From: Lysinibacillus sphaericus
GTDB lineage: Bacteria; Bacillota; Bacilli; Bacillales_A; Planococcaceae
Assembly: GCF_006864135.1 (NCBI RefSeq)
Contig: NZ_SADV01000018.1
Coordinates: 27,569-73,227, forward strand
DNA: 45,659 nucleotides
Direction of reading: 5' to 3'
The translations under genes were made by a program, and so were the position numbers. The notes under the pieces were generated by a model that saw only the letters and a program-made list of their open reading frames with translations, ran no database searches and was not told the DNA's origin. This document shows, in pieces, positions 24,062 to 33,722 of the stretch (positions are counted from its first letter, which is position 1; the number at the start of each line of letters is the position of its first letter).

Positions 24062-26065
24062 TTAGCTGACAAAATATTTATTAACAATGGTTTCTACAGG
24101 TAATGGCTTGTTATATAAAAAGCCTTGGCCTTTTTGGCAACAATGACGTTTTAAGAAATCAACCTGTGATGGCTCCTCGATCCCTTCAGCAATTACCTCT
24201 AATCCCAAGTTATGAGACATTGAAATAATGGCCTTAATAATTGCCTCATTTTTATCATCTTTCGTAATATCAGCTATAAATGATTGATCAATTTTTATGA
24301 TATCTATCGGATAACGCTTTAAATAGCTTAAAGATGAATAGCCTGTTCCAAAATCATCAACCGAAACATAAACACCTAATTGCTTCAATTCAGTTAAAAT
24401 TGAAAATGTTTCATGAACATTCGTCATGGAGCTTTCGGTAATTTCCACCTCTAATAATTCAGGTGGCACATTATACTTTTTCAAGGCCGTTTTAATTTTC
24501 CGAGCAAAGTTCTCTTTCCTAAATTGTTTTGGTGAAATATTGATGGCAATTCGCACTGGTCGATAGCCCTTCATCTGCCACTCTTTTTGATAGCGACATA
24601 CCTCGTCAATAATCCAATCACCGATTTCAATTATTAAGCCGGATGCCTCCGCAATAGGTATAAACTGTGCAGGAGACACAAAGCCAAATTTTCGATTATT
24701 CCATCGTAATAACGCCTCAAAACTATTGATGCTGTTATTCATTAAATCCATTTGTGGCTGTAAATGGATACTTAGCTCATTAAATTCGATAGCACGACGT
24801 AAATGGGCCTCCATTAGCGCTTCATTTGGAAAAATAGTTGTCATATCTTCACGATAGTAACGGTAGTGTGAACGCCCATGCTCTTTTACAGAAAACAATG
24901 CTTTATCCGCTTTACGTACAAGTGTTTCTAAATCCTTGCCATCTGCTGGACTGAGTGAAATACCAATTGACACGCTAATAAAGTATTCCTGCCCATCAAT
25001 CATAAATGGTTGCTTTAATGCGTCTAAAATAGCATTAGCCGTAAGTTCAATTTTGTTAACGGTTGCATCTTTTAGCACAAAAATAAATTCATCGCTATTA
25101 TAACGATAAAGCGAGCATTTGGAGTAACAGAGCTCACGAAGTCTATAACTAAACATTCGCATAAGTTCATCACCCTTACTTTCACCAAGGGATTCATTAA
25201 ACTTTTTAAAGCGATCAATATCCACTAAAATAATAGCCGCTTGCTTATTATGCTTTTTACCATTTAAATGCTGAAGCCAATGCTCCTTAAAAGCCTTGCG
25301 ATTCCAAATACCCGTTAATTCATCCATTAATGCTAGGTAATAAAAGGCCTCATGATCATTCATAAATGAAGTGGCTTCTTTCACAAATAAGTGTACACCT
25401 ATAATTTCACCATTAAAATACGTAGGATGCGTTCTTAAATAAAATGGTTCTTTACTTAGCAATTGACCTTTAAACATACATTGGGGCATACCAAATGCTG
25501 AGCCCTCAATAGTTTTTGCAAATAATAATTTAAATTCGTTGATATACTTACTCTCTAATAATGAAAAAATATTTTGACCTATCAAGCTTTGATGTTCTTT
25601 TGACAATAGAGAAGTGGCAACAACGTTTTGGTGAATAATGCGACCTTGTAAATCAGTTGTTAATACCGGACTTACGTGCTGTTCCACAAATTGCAAATAC
25701 GGTACTACCTCATTCTGTTTCTCCCGTAGAATAACGGCTATAACTGATTTTTCTAAGGGCAGTACACGAACAACAAATGTTTTTACTGTGTGCTCCGTAC
25801 TTTCCTTTAGATTTTGGTCTTTATTACATTCTTGTTGTAATATATTTGATAATTGTAGCCAACATTGCTCCGTAAAAAATTGTTCTGCGTTGGTGGCTTT
25901 CACATCTTGTAGCTTAATAAATGACGGTAGCTTTTCGTTAAAATTTACGACTTCAAACGCTTTTGTATCAACTTTTTTCAAACATACGATTGCATCAAAT
26001 GGGTTGAGTTGTATGAATTGATGATAGTCTGCAAATTGCGCTACACTCTCTTTATATTTTTTCAT
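24062..26065 (-). CDS. PAS-GGDEF-EAL protein, probable c-di-GMP phosphodiesterase
   Basis: 667 aa from the ATG at 26065 (GAGGG 5 nt upstream). A PAS-like region (about 125-230) precedes a GGDEF domain (240-405) and an EAL domain (415-665). The GGDEF signature reads RYNSDEF: the two glycines needed to bind GTP are replaced, so diguanylate cyclase activity is unlikely. The EAL domain keeps FEALLRW, NISPKQF, EITES, DDFGTGYSSL and the lysine in IDIIKIDQSF, so c-di-GMP hydrolysis is likely, with the degenerate GGDEF perhaps a GTP sensor. It has no membrane segment. The gene starts 29 nt after ppk and probably belongs to the same operon. Confidence 0.9.
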   Translation of the reverse strand: MKKYKESVAQFADYHQFIQLNPFDAIVCLKKVDTKAFEVVNFNEKLPSFIKLQDVKATNAEQFFTEQCWLQLSNILQQECNKDQNLKESTEHTVKTFVVRVLPLEKSVIAVILREKQNEVVPYLQFVEQHVSPVLTTDLQGRIIHQNVVATSLLSKEHQSLIGQNIFSLLESKYINEFKLLFAKTIEGSAFGMPQCMFKGQLLSKEPFYLRTHPTYFNGEIIGVHLFVKEATSFMNDHEAFYYLALMDELTGIWNRKAFKEHWLQHLNGKKHNKQAAIILVDIDRFKKFNESLGESKGDELMRMFSYRLRELCYSKCSLYRYNSDEFIFVLKDATVNKIELTANAILDALKQPFMIDGQEYFISVSIGISLSPADGKDLETLVRKADKALFSVKEHGRSHYRYYREDMTTIFPNEALMEAHLRRAIEFNELSIHLQPQMDLMNNSINSFEALLRWNNRKFGFVSPAQFIPIAEASGLIIEIGDWIIDEVCRYQKEWQMKGYRPVRIAINISPKQFRKENFARKIKTALKKYNVPPELLEVEITESSMTNVHETFSILTELKQLGVYVSVDDFGTGYSSLSYLKRYPIDIIKIDQSFIADITKDDKNEAIIKAIISMSHNLGLEVIAEGIEEPSQVDFLKRHCCQKGQGFLYNKPLPVETIVNKYFVS

Positions 26066-26094
26066 TATATCCCTCACTAAGTAGCGTGTTTGCT

Positions 26095-28251
26095 TTATTC
26101 TTCGTCTAGCGTAGGTTTTAGTGCATCCTTTAGGAAAATTTCCTGACTATTAATCGGATCTTCACCACGGTCAAACTCTTTATAATGATATTTTCCATTG
26201 GAGTCTTGAATCCGAGCTTTTGCTGTATCCTCAAGTTGTGTATTCATGATGTTAATAATACGAGCTTTTGCTTCGCTTGCATATACAGGGAATAAAATTT
26301 CCACGCGTTTAATCATATTACGAGTCATCATATCTGCAGAAGATAAGTATACTTTATTTTCCCCATTATGATGGAACCAATAAATACGAGAATGCTCAAG
26401 GAAACGACCAACAATACTCGTTACTGTTATGTTTTCACTAATTCCAGGGATGCCTGGTCGAATGCAACAAATACCTCGAATGATAAGCTCTACTTTCACC
26501 CCTGCAATAGACGCCTCATACAGCTTCATCATTAAGTCTTTGTCCGTTAGTGAATTCATTTTAGCTCGAATAAAACCATTCCCATGCTTTTTATGACAAG
26601 CAATTTCTTCATCCATTAATCGAATAAATTCATCTCGAATATCAAATGGCGCCACGACTAAATGATTAAAAGTTGGCTTTTCTGTATAACCGCTTAAATA
26701 GTTAAAGAAGTTAGTAGCATCAATGCCAAATTCCTTATCTGTTGTTATTATACCCATATCTGTATAAATTTTTGCAGTCGCATCATTATAATTTCCTGTC
26801 CCAAGATGTACAAAACGTTCAATTTTTCCATTTCGACGACTTACAACAAGCGTTATTTTCGAGTGTGTTTTTAAGTTATTCATACCGTAAATGACCAGGC
26901 AGCCAGCTTGCTCAAGTTGCTTTGCCCAATGCACATTATTTTCTTCATCAAAACGTGCCTTCAATTCAACTAACACTGTTACCTGTTTACCATTTTCCGC
27001 AGCGAACTTTAATGCTTGTATAATAGGCGAGTTCCCACTAACACGATACAATGTTTGTTTAATGGCTAAAACGTTCGGATTAACTGCCGCTTCTGAGATA
27101 AAATCTACAATTGGCGCAAATGACTCATATGGGTGATGGAAAAATATATCTTGTTGCAGAGTTTTTTCAAAAATATTTTCATCCGATTGCAAATCTAATG
27201 GTGGCTGTGGAATAAAGCTTTCATATTCTAAATGTTCCCGACCAACCGATATGCCTTTTACAAACGAGAACATAAATGTTAAATCTAGCGGTCCATCTAT
27301 ATGAAAAACATCTGTTTCTTCAATTTCAAATTCTTCTAGTAAATATGTAAGAACTTCCTCGCTCATCTCGCCCTCACGAACTTCTAGACGGCTCCCTACA
27401 CCCCATTTACGTTTTTTCAACTCTTTTTCAATTTCTACAAGTAAATCTCTTGCTCCTTCCTCATGAATCGTTAAATCAGCATTACGCGTCAAACGGAAAG
27501 CCTGTGCTGATTTGACACTGTAACCATAAAAGAGCTTTTCGATATGCGCTACAATCACGTCTTCTAATAAGACAATAACTGTCTCTCCATCTGCTGATGG
27601 TACTTTAATATAACGATCTAAGACAGATGGAACTTGTACGATCGCTACCTTTTCACGATTTTCTAAGTCGGTTTCATCTTGCTCTAATAAAACAAGTAAA
27701 TTTAAAGTTTTACCAAGCAAAGTTGGGAAAGGACGATAAGCATCTACAGCTACGGGTGTTAAAACAGGGAAGATAGTTTCTGCAAACATTTCATTGACGA
27801 ATGCTTTCTGTGTGTTATTTAAGTCTTTCATGTCTGCAATATGTACATTATGTTGTGGTAATAAATCATATATTAAATGTCTATAAACTTCAGTTTGTCG
27901 GCGCACTAATGCCTGAGTTCGCTCTGCAATTTTTGCTAATTGTTCTTTTGGTGTTAAACCTGACTTATTTTCAGGCTTATGGAATCCTGCACGTACCTGA
28001 TCCTGTAGACCCGCAACACGCACCATAAAAAATTCATCTAGATTCGAGCTAAATATCGCCAAAAATTTCAATCGTTCTAGCAGAGGATTGTTGATATCCT
28101 CTGCTTCCTCTAAAACTCGTTCGTTGAAGGCTAACCAGCTTAATTCACGATTATTATAGTATTGCGGCTTAGCGATTTCCTCTAGTAAACGACCTTGTGC
28201 TTCTGTTAAATTCCCTTCACCTAACTGATTATTCGTAACTTCAGTTGTCAT
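26095..28251 (-). CDS. ppk: Polyphosphate kinase 1
   Basis: 718 aa, the usual PPK1 length. The N-terminal domain starts YYNRELSWLAFNERVLEEA. The two phospholipase-D-like catalytic domains contain LKTHSKITLVV, with the histidine expected to be autophosphorylated, and RFVHLGTGNYND. GIPGISENI and VGRFLEHSRIYWF are further PPK1 signatures. The enzyme makes long-chain polyphosphate from ATP, reversibly. The ATG at 28251 overlaps the end of ppx by 11 nt, so synthesis and breakdown enzymes are translated from one message. Confidence 0.97.
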   Translation of the reverse strand: MTTEVTNNQLGEGNLTEAQGRLLEEIAKPQYYNNRELSWLAFNERVLEEAEDINNPLLERLKFLAIFSSNLDEFFMVRVAGLQDQVRAGFHKPENKSGLTPKEQLAKIAERTQALVRRQTEVYRHLIYDLLPQHNVHIADMKDLNNTQKAFVNEMFAETIFPVLTPVAVDAYRPFPTLLGKTLNLLVLLEQDETDLENREKVAIVQVPSVLDRYIKVPSADGETVIVLLEDVIVAHIEKLFYGYSVKSAQAFRLTRNADLTIHEEGARDLLVEIEKELKKRKWGVGSRLEVREGEMSEEVLTYLLEEFEIEETDVFHIDGPLDLTFMFSFVKGISVGREHLEYESFIPQPPLDLQSDENIFEKTLQQDIFFHHPYESFAPIVDFISEAAVNPNVLAIKQTLYRVSGNSPIIQALKFAAENGKQVTVLVELKARFDEENNVHWAKQLEQAGCLVIYGMNNLKTHSKITLVVSRRNGKIERFVHLGTGNYNDATAKIYTDMGIITTDKEFGIDATNFFNYLSGYTEKPTFNHLVVAPFDIRDEFIRLMDEEIACHKKHGNGFIRAKMNSLTDKDLMMKLYEASIAGVKVELIIRGICCIRPGIPGISENITVTSIVGRFLEHSRIYWFHHNGENKVYLSSADMMTRNMIKRVEILFPVYASEAKARIINIMNTQLEDTAKARIQDSNGKYHYKEFDRGEDPINSQEIFLKDALKPTLDEE

Positions 28252-29794
28252 AATTGTTCAACCCTTCTTCAATAAAGTTTATTTTTATAGGTATTTTTAG
28301 TGCGCGTTCTAGATGTTTTTTATGTCGATTTGCTTGATATTTTTCAGCGGCCGCATTATGTTTTACATAGATGTTAAGCTGAACATAATCCTCTTTTGTT
28401 TGCATCTTAATGGTACGTACTATCTTTCTTTTAGATACATTTAACGCATAGACAAATTTTAAAAGTGCGCCAAAGTCTCGTATTTTACGATACTCCTCAC
28501 GACTCATCCATTCTGTAAAAGGAGCTGCGAATAGCTGAAAATAATCTTTATTTTTATACGAGGCTAAAAGTGCTAATTTCACACGCTCTTTATGATTTAG
28601 CCCATCGATAGATTGGTTCGCAATTAAATAAAAGGTATGCTGACTCGCCGAACTTAACTCAATATACTCCCCTATATTAAAAACCTTCGCTGCTTTCGCC
28701 AATAATTGCAAATCTTTTGGATTATGTTGTAAACAACCGAAGCGACAGCATTCACGGTACAATTGATCCGTTAAACGCGTCAAATAGTCCACTTCTTTTT
28801 CAGTTCGACCATACTGACGAGCCAATCTTTTAGCGTTTCCCTCAAACACATTGTATTTATCAAACGCACTTTTATCTGTTTGCAAAATACGCTGTATAAT
28901 GAGTCCTTCTCGCAAACCCTTCTTTGTTATTTGGAACAACTTACTGCTGACAACCTCCATTAACACATTGAAAACCTCTAGTGCAGGAGCGATGATGTCC
29001 GCACGATCTGCCGAAAGCCCATCTAACTGCTTCAATTCATTAAAACTTAAACTACCTAAAAACACACTGAGCTCAACTAAATTTTCCTTAGTCATTTCGT
29101 AGCCATGTACACTTGCTATTGGATATGCATGTTTTTGCTGATGAATTTGGGCAATATTTCGAGCACTACCACCAATGGCGATAATCGGTAAACCGATATC
29201 CTGAATCCATGGGAGTGATGTGAACTGTTCTTTAACAAATGCAATGAGTTCCTTTTTTTCACTACCATTCATAATCTCGCCCTTTACAAAACGTTGCTTT
29301 AAAGAAACTGTACCAAAAGGAAAACTATAAGATTTCTGTAGGTCTTTATTTTCAAAAAGCGTTATTTCTGTACTACCACCACCAATATCAATAGTTACAG
29401 CGGACTTCGTGCCTATTGAATGCGCTACAGCAACAAAGCCATAATATGCCTCTTCTTCTTCAGATAATAGCTCTATTTGAATGCCTGTTCGTTCTTTCAT
29501 TAAGGTAATAATTTTTGCTCTATTTGTTGCCTGACGGATTGCAGCTGTTGCAGCAGCTTTAACATCAGTCACTTCAAAATCATCGAGCATTGCTTTAAAA
29601 GTCAATAATGTTTCTGTTAATACTTGTATACCTTCTTCAGACATTTCACCAGAGGGCTGTAAATATGTACGTAAACGTGCAACTGTTTTAATATTTCCAA
29701 TCTCACGAAGTCCCTCTTCTTTATCGTATTGATACAATACTAATCGGATGGTGTTAGAGCCAATATCGATGATAGCCGTTTTTAAATCATTCAA
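28241..29794 (-). CDS. ppx: Exopolyphosphatase, Ppx/GppA family
   Basis: 517 aa. The actin-like ATPase-fold motifs are visible: AIIDIGSNTIRLVL at the N-terminus, ATAAIRQATNR, and the second phosphate loop TIDIGGGSTEITLF. A roughly 200-residue C-terminal HD-like region follows, as in the long Ppx form. It removes phosphate from polyphosphate ends; hydrolysis of pppGpp is the alternative for this family. The start is TTG at 29794 with AAGGAAG 7 nt upstream. It overlaps ppk. The 294 bp upstream (29795-30088) hold no gene, only the cheV terminator. Confidence 0.93.
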   Translation of the reverse strand: MNDLKTAIIDIGSNTIRLVLYQYDKEEGLREIGNIKTVARLRTYLQPSGEMSEEGIQVLTETLLTFKAMLDDFEVTDVKAAATAAIRQATNRAKIITLMKERTGIQIELLSEEEEAYYGFVAVAHSIGTKSAVTIDIGGGSTEITLFENKDLQKSYSFPFGTVSLKQRFVKGEIMNGSEKKELIAFVKEQFTSLPWIQDIGLPIIAIGGSARNIAQIHQQKHAYPIASVHGYEMTKENLVELSVFLGSLSFNELKQLDGLSADRADIIAPALEVFNVLMEVVSSKLFQITKKGLREGLIIQRILQTDKSAFDKYNVFEGNAKRLARQYGRTEKEVDYLTRLTDQLYRECCRFGCLQHNPKDLQLLAKAAKVFNIGEYIELSSASQHTFYLIANQSIDGLNHKERVKLALLASYKNKDYFQLFAAPFTEWMSREEYRKIRDFGALLKFVYALNVSKRKIVRTIKMQTKEDYVQLNIYVKHNAAAEKYQANRHKKHLERALKIPIKINFIEEGLNNYDN

Positions 29795-29965
29795 ATAATC
29801 ACTTCCTTAACGCATACATTCATACTATTTACTAATCGTTTAGCCTCTTCGGTCTGTAGATACAAACCTGTGGGCTCTTAGCTTGCCAGTGTCAGGATAC
29901 TCACGTCAAAGTTTTATAGACAAGTTGGCCCTTATTATTTTGTTCCTAGCATCATTGATCTATAC

Positions 29966-29998
29966 AAAAAAGCCGGAGCCTAAAAGGCATCCGACTTC
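29966..29998 (-). terminator. Terminator of cheV
   Basis: On the minus strand AAGTCGGATGCC pairs with GGCTCCGGCTT (one bulge) and is followed by TTTT. It lies 90 nt after the cheV stop. Confidence 0.8.
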
Positions 29999-30088
29999 TT
30001 AAAATTATTAATATACTTTCAGGATACCCATTATTATTATTGTGAAGTACCTTAATCTCTATTGTTAAACCCTAATAAAAACTTATTT

Positions 30089-30991
30089 TTATAAGATAAG
30101 TTGATCTATACGTAAAATAAGCTCCGCAATTTCAGGCTTACTAATTTGATCCTCTGCACCTACTTGGTCACCTTTATGACGAAGATCATCCGTAATTAAG
30201 CTTGAGAAAATAATAACTGGAAGCTTTTGGAGGTCTGGATGCTCTTTTATTTTACGTGTTAAATGATGTCCATCCATTTGTGGCATTTCAATGTCTGTCA
30301 CAACTAATTGAATATGCTCGGCTACTTCGTTACCACCTTTGACGATAGTTTCGAGATATTCATAAGCATCACGTCCATTTTCAAAGAATTCAACATTCGC
30401 ATAACCTGCCTCATTCATAGTATCGAATAAGAGCTTACGTAGTAACGGTGAATCTTCAGCAATTAAAATTCGTTTTTCAGAGCGCTCACGTTTACCGAGC
30501 TTTTTAACAGATTCTACACTAATACCAGAATCCGGATTTATATCCACCATAATTCTTTCGAAATCTAGTAATAAAATCATCTGTTCATTTTGCTTAATAA
30601 CACCAATTACTTGTGATGTTCCTCCTTGATACATATCAGAAGGTTTCTCGATTTGATCCCATGAAATACGGTGGATCTGCGTTACATTATCTACATGGAA
30701 TACTACGCGCTGTTTATTAAACTCAGCTACAATATATTTTTGCTGAGGACTACGCTCTGCCTTTTGAATACCTAACACTCGGAGCATATCAACTACTGGT
30801 AAAACCTCACCTCGTAATTGAATTATCCCTTCTACATGCGGGTGCGCGTGTGGAATAAATGTTACTGGAATCGGTTGAATGATTTCCTTTACTTTAATAA
30901 CGTTAATACCAAATTTATTGTTCGCTACTTCAAATTCAACAATTTCTAGCTCATTTGTGCCACTTTCTAACAATATACCTTTATGTTCCAA
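30089..30991 (-). CDS. cheV: Chemotaxis coupling protein CheV
   Basis: 300 aa. The N-terminal CheW-like domain (about 10-155; NKFGINVIKVKEIIQPIPVT and GIIQLRGEVLPVVDM) is fused to a C-terminal receiver domain (about 172-297). That receiver has the acidic pair in ILIAEDSP, the phosphoacceptor Asp in LVVTDIEMPQMDG, and the conserved Lys in QISKPEI. CheV links chemoreceptors to the CheA kinase and adapts the signal when phosphorylated. The start is TTG with GGAG 10 nt upstream. It stands alone, with no other chemotaxis gene in the window, as is common for cheV. Confidence 0.95.
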   Translation of the reverse strand: MEHKGILLESGTNELEIVEFEVANNKFGINVIKVKEIIQPIPVTFIPHAHPHVEGIIQLRGEVLPVVDMLRVLGIQKAERSPQQKYIVAEFNKQRVVFHVDNVTQIHRISWDQIEKPSDMYQGGTSQVIGVIKQNEQMILLLDFERIMVDINPDSGISVESVKKLGKRERSEKRILIAEDSPLLRKLLFDTMNEAGYANVEFFENGRDAYEYLETIVKGGNEVAEHIQLVVTDIEMPQMDGHHLTRKIKEHPDLQKLPVIIFSSLITDDLRHKGDQVGAEDQISKPEIAELILRIDQLIL

Positions 30992-31107
30992 AGCAACCCC
31001 GCTCCTTTCTACTCAACTTCAATTTAATTTAATTTATAATTCAATTGTATCATAGGCAATACATTTCTCCTACTTGCTTTTTCCAATTTTATTGTGAACA
31101 TGGGTTG

Positions 31108-31165
31108 TTATCATAACATTGGGTTGATTTCCATTCCGACAGGGCGCTTGACTGGGCGTGCATAC
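31108..31165. repeat. Solitary left end of the dispersed repeat
   Basis: TCATAACATTGGGTTGATTT followed by CCATTCCGACAGGGCGCTTG matches the left end of the element at 21745-21790 with few differences. The interior and right end are absent. It lies between cheV and the MFS gene. Confidence 0.6.
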
Positions 31166-31171
31166 GTTTTT

Positions 31172-32497
31172 TCAAATATCATCCCCAACTTTTGAGCCAT
31201 TAACTTTCAGATGTACCAATAGACCAATTATCGTCATCACAATTAATGTCGATAATGCAACACGACTTGCTAGCGTTCCGTAATCTTTCATCCATAATGT
31301 GACCGTTCCATAGACTGCCGGCCCAATAATGGAGGATACTTTACCCGAAAATGCAAATAAGCCAAAAAACTGACCCCGTTTGTCTTCTGGAGACAATTCA
31401 ATAATATATGTTCTAGATGTTACCCACATGGATCCTAGTGATATGCCAAACATACTACCTGCAAGCCAGAACATCCATTGCTCTGTCGCAAAGACAGCAA
31501 ATGTTAAAGCGACAATCATTAATAGCGCCACCACGGTAATCGCACGTTTGGCTCCTATTGCTTTTGTAATATAACCGAATGTAAAAGAGCCTATAATAGT
31601 TGAAACCGTAGACACTAAGTAAAGCACGATAAATTGACCCGACGTAAAGCCAACAATCGTTGTTGCATATACAGCCATCATTGCAATGGTTGTTGCAATG
31701 GCATCATTTAAAAAGAAATAAGCAATCATAAAGGTAAAAATAGTTTTATATTGCTTCATGTCTTTAAAGGTTTGAACAATTTCCTTATAGCCATCTAGAA
31801 ATTTAATAGGCTTGCGCTGAGACCTTGAAATTGGTGTATCCTTATTAATAAAAAATAATGGCAAAGAAAATAACAAATATAAAATTGCAGTTGGAATAAA
31901 CGCTCGATGGAATCCACTATTTCCTACATACAAATAAACAAGTAATCCAAGAATTGTACCAAGATATCCAATCGCTACCCCATAGCCAGAAATAAGGGGC
32001 ATTTCTTCTTTTGTCCCTAAATCACTCATCATTGAATCATAGAACACTAGACTTGAATTAAAGAAAAATTTTGCGATGATAAAGCTAACTACAACTAAAA
32101 ATAAACTAAGTGGCACACCTGAATAATTTGTTGACGTCTGTAGATTCGCAAAAACACCCATCATAAAGGTGGAAAAGATAGAGATAGATGCAAACCACAC
32201 TATAAATCTCTTTTTATAGCCCGTATTATCTATCCATACACCAAAAAGTGGTGAAAAAATGACGAGGAAAAAGCTGGAAATGGCATTCGCATAAGAAATA
32301 AACGTGCTTGCCACCTGCTGCATTACCTCATTGGTCCCTAAAATTTCATCCATATAAAAAGGGAAAAATATAGTATTAATATTTGAAGAAAATATTGTAT
32401 TCGCAAAATCATAAAATGCCCACGATAAAATTGGCAATGATAAATAAAGAGCTAACTGGCTCCTATGCTGTGCGTCTACTACTGAATTCCGCTTCAT
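31172..32497 (-). CDS. MFS transporter of the UMF1 (Atg22-like) type
   Basis: 441 aa with about 12 membrane helices. The N-terminus SWAFYDFANTIFSSNINTIF matches the hallmark of UMF1-family permeases, which are related to yeast vacuolar amino-acid exporters. A central cytoplasmic loop of about 40 residues (RSQRKPIKFLDGYKEIV) separates the two six-helix halves, as usual for the major facilitator superfamily. GGAGG stands just before the ATG. The gene appears monocistronic; substrate unknown, amino acids or peptides being a guess from the family. Confidence 0.85.
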   Translation of the reverse strand: MKRNSVVDAQHRSQLALYLSLPILSWAFYDFANTIFSSNINTIFFPFYMDEILGTNEVMQQVASTFISYANAISSFFLVIFSPLFGVWIDNTGYKKRFIVWFASISIFSTFMMGVFANLQTSTNYSGVPLSLFLVVVSFIIAKFFFNSSLVFYDSMMSDLGTKEEMPLISGYGVAIGYLGTILGLLVYLYVGNSGFHRAFIPTAILYLLFSLPLFFINKDTPISRSQRKPIKFLDGYKEIVQTFKDMKQYKTIFTFMIAYFFLNDAIATTIAMMAVYATTIVGFTSGQFIVLYLVSTVSTIIGSFTFGYITKAIGAKRAITVVALLMIVALTFAVFATEQWMFWLAGSMFGISLGSMWVTSRTYIIELSPEDKRGQFFGLFAFSGKVSSIIGPAVYGTVTLWMKDYGTLASRVALSTLIVMTIIGLLVHLKVNGSKVGDDI

Positions 32498-32716
32498 AAA
32501 ATCCTCCTCCCCATTCTCTATAATATTAAATAAATTCCCTCATGTAATAAAAAATACCTCTTATTTAAAGAAAATTTACACTATTTACAATATACAATTA
32601 TTTTTTATTACCTAACACTTTAGAATAAACGAATTTTAGCCTTAGCTGCGGAATACTAAAGATTACACTTCATAATAAAAAAATATCCAAGCCCCCTCGC
32701 TTGGATATCCTTTTTA

Positions 32717-33034
32717 CTATTCTTCTATATCTACCCACGTAGAAGACCATTTTTCAATTGCTTTTAGGACCGGTGCAAGTGCATGTCCTTTTTCTGTTAG
32801 CTCGTATTCAATCACCACTGGTGTCGATGGAATAACAGTGCGTTTCACAATGTTTTCGATCTCTAATTCTTTTAATCTCTCTGTTAATACGCGACTGCTA
32901 ATACCCATTTGTTTTTTAATTGTTGAATACCGTTGAGAACCTTCTAATAACTGATAAATTAGCAGGGTATTCCAGCTATGATTTAAAATTTTTAGCGCCT
33001 TTTCAAATCGTGGGCAAATTTTTTTTTGATCCAA
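32717..33034 (-). CDS. HxlR-family transcriptional regulator
   Basis: 105 aa, typical for HxlR. A Cys near the N-terminus (KKICPRFEKALKIL) precedes the winged helix: STIKKQMGISSRVLTERLKE, then ELTEKGHALAPVL. Several members sense thiol-reactive aldehydes or quinones through this Cys (established for HypR and YodB types). The TTG start has AGGAGG 8 nt upstream. It is divergent from a DoxX gene whose promoter carries repeats that could be its binding sites. Confidence 0.92.
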   Translation of the reverse strand: MDQKKICPRFEKALKILNHSWNTLLIYQLLEGSQRYSTIKKQMGISSRVLTERLKELEIENIVKRTVIPSTPVVIEYELTEKGHALAPVLKAIEKWSSTWVDIEE

Positions 33035-33099
33035 TTTACTTGCCTCCTAAGTACTTCGTTCTTATATAAGAGTATATCATTTTTATGAAAATCAGTTTC

Positions 33100-33158
33100 A
33101 AAAATAAAATTAAGTTACTTGACAAAACTTGTTTTTAAAAATAAACTAAGTTACGAAA
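33100..33158 (+). promoter_or_regulatory. doxX promoter with repeated operator-like motifs
   Basis: A canonical TTGACA (33119-33124), 17-bp spacer and TAAACT (33142-33147) form a promoter 46 bp before the doxX start. The motif AAAATAAA(A)YTAAGTTAC occurs twice, around 33101-33118 and 33139-33154, once before the -35 and once across the -10. AACTTGTTT and AAACTAAGTT make an inverted pair in the spacer. These are plausible HxlR binding sites. Confidence 0.65.
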
Positions 33159-33192
33159 TGTAAGTAAAAAAACAAAAGGAGTTTATTATACT

Positions 33193-33585
33193 ATGCAAAA
33201 TATCGGTTCAACTATTTTACGTGTGGTGCTTGGCTTTATTTTTGCCGCTCACGGATATCAAAAGTTTCAAGGTGGTATCGGCTTTACAGCTGATTATTTT
33301 GATGCCATTGGTATTCCAGGCTTTATGGCTTATATTGTTGCCATTATAGAACTAGTCGGTGGTGTTGCAATTATTCTAGGTTTAGGCACAAGACTTTTTG
33401 GCGCTTTATTGACAGTGACTATGATTGTTGCCATTTTTACAGCGAAGCTTAGTGTTGGCTTCATCGGTGAAAACGGCTTAGCTGGATATGAATTTGATTT
33501 AGCTTTAGCTGCAATTGCTTTATACTTCGCACTTGCAGGAGCATCTAGTTTCTCTTTAGACGCAAAACTTTTTGATAAAGAGTAA
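33193..33585 (+). CDS. DoxX-family membrane protein
   Basis: 130 aa, four hydrophobic segments (about 5-22, 44-66, 72-92, 102-120). The opening LRVVLGFIFAAHGYQKFQGG and the AIIELVGGVAIILGLGTRLF segment are typical of DoxX proteins of the YphA/CatD kind. Homologues sit with thiol- or quinone-stress genes and are often controlled by HxlR regulators; one is divergently encoded here. Function in the membrane is poorly defined, possibly quinone-linked oxidoreduction. Confidence 0.88.
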   Translation: MQNIGSTILRVVLGFIFAAHGYQKFQGGIGFTADYFDAIGIPGFMAYIVAIIELVGGVAIILGLGTRLFGALLTVTMIVAIFTAKLSVGFIGENGLAGYEFDLALAAIALYFALAGASSFSLDAKLFDKE

Positions 33586-33640
33586 TGTTTCGTAGTTTAC
33601 TATTTTCTGTGTGTTAGTGAGCTGCCCCTTTATCAAATAC

Positions 33641-33685
33641 AAAACCCGAAGATCCATCCTTTCATAAGATGATTCTTCGGGTTTT
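33641..33685. terminator. Bidirectional terminator between doxX and the oxidoreductase gene
   Basis: AAAACCCGAAGATCCATC pairs with GATGATTCTTCGGGTTTT around an 8-nt loop. It serves two convergent genes. Confidence 0.9.
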
Positions 33686-33722
33686 CTAAAATTAGTATTC
33701 TTCGCTCTTTATAGTCAGTATT

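Noticed and set aside
29860..29935. A tRNA or small RNA between ppx and cheV
   Set aside because: No cloverleaf or stable fold could be drawn. There is only a faint similarity to 37730-37760.
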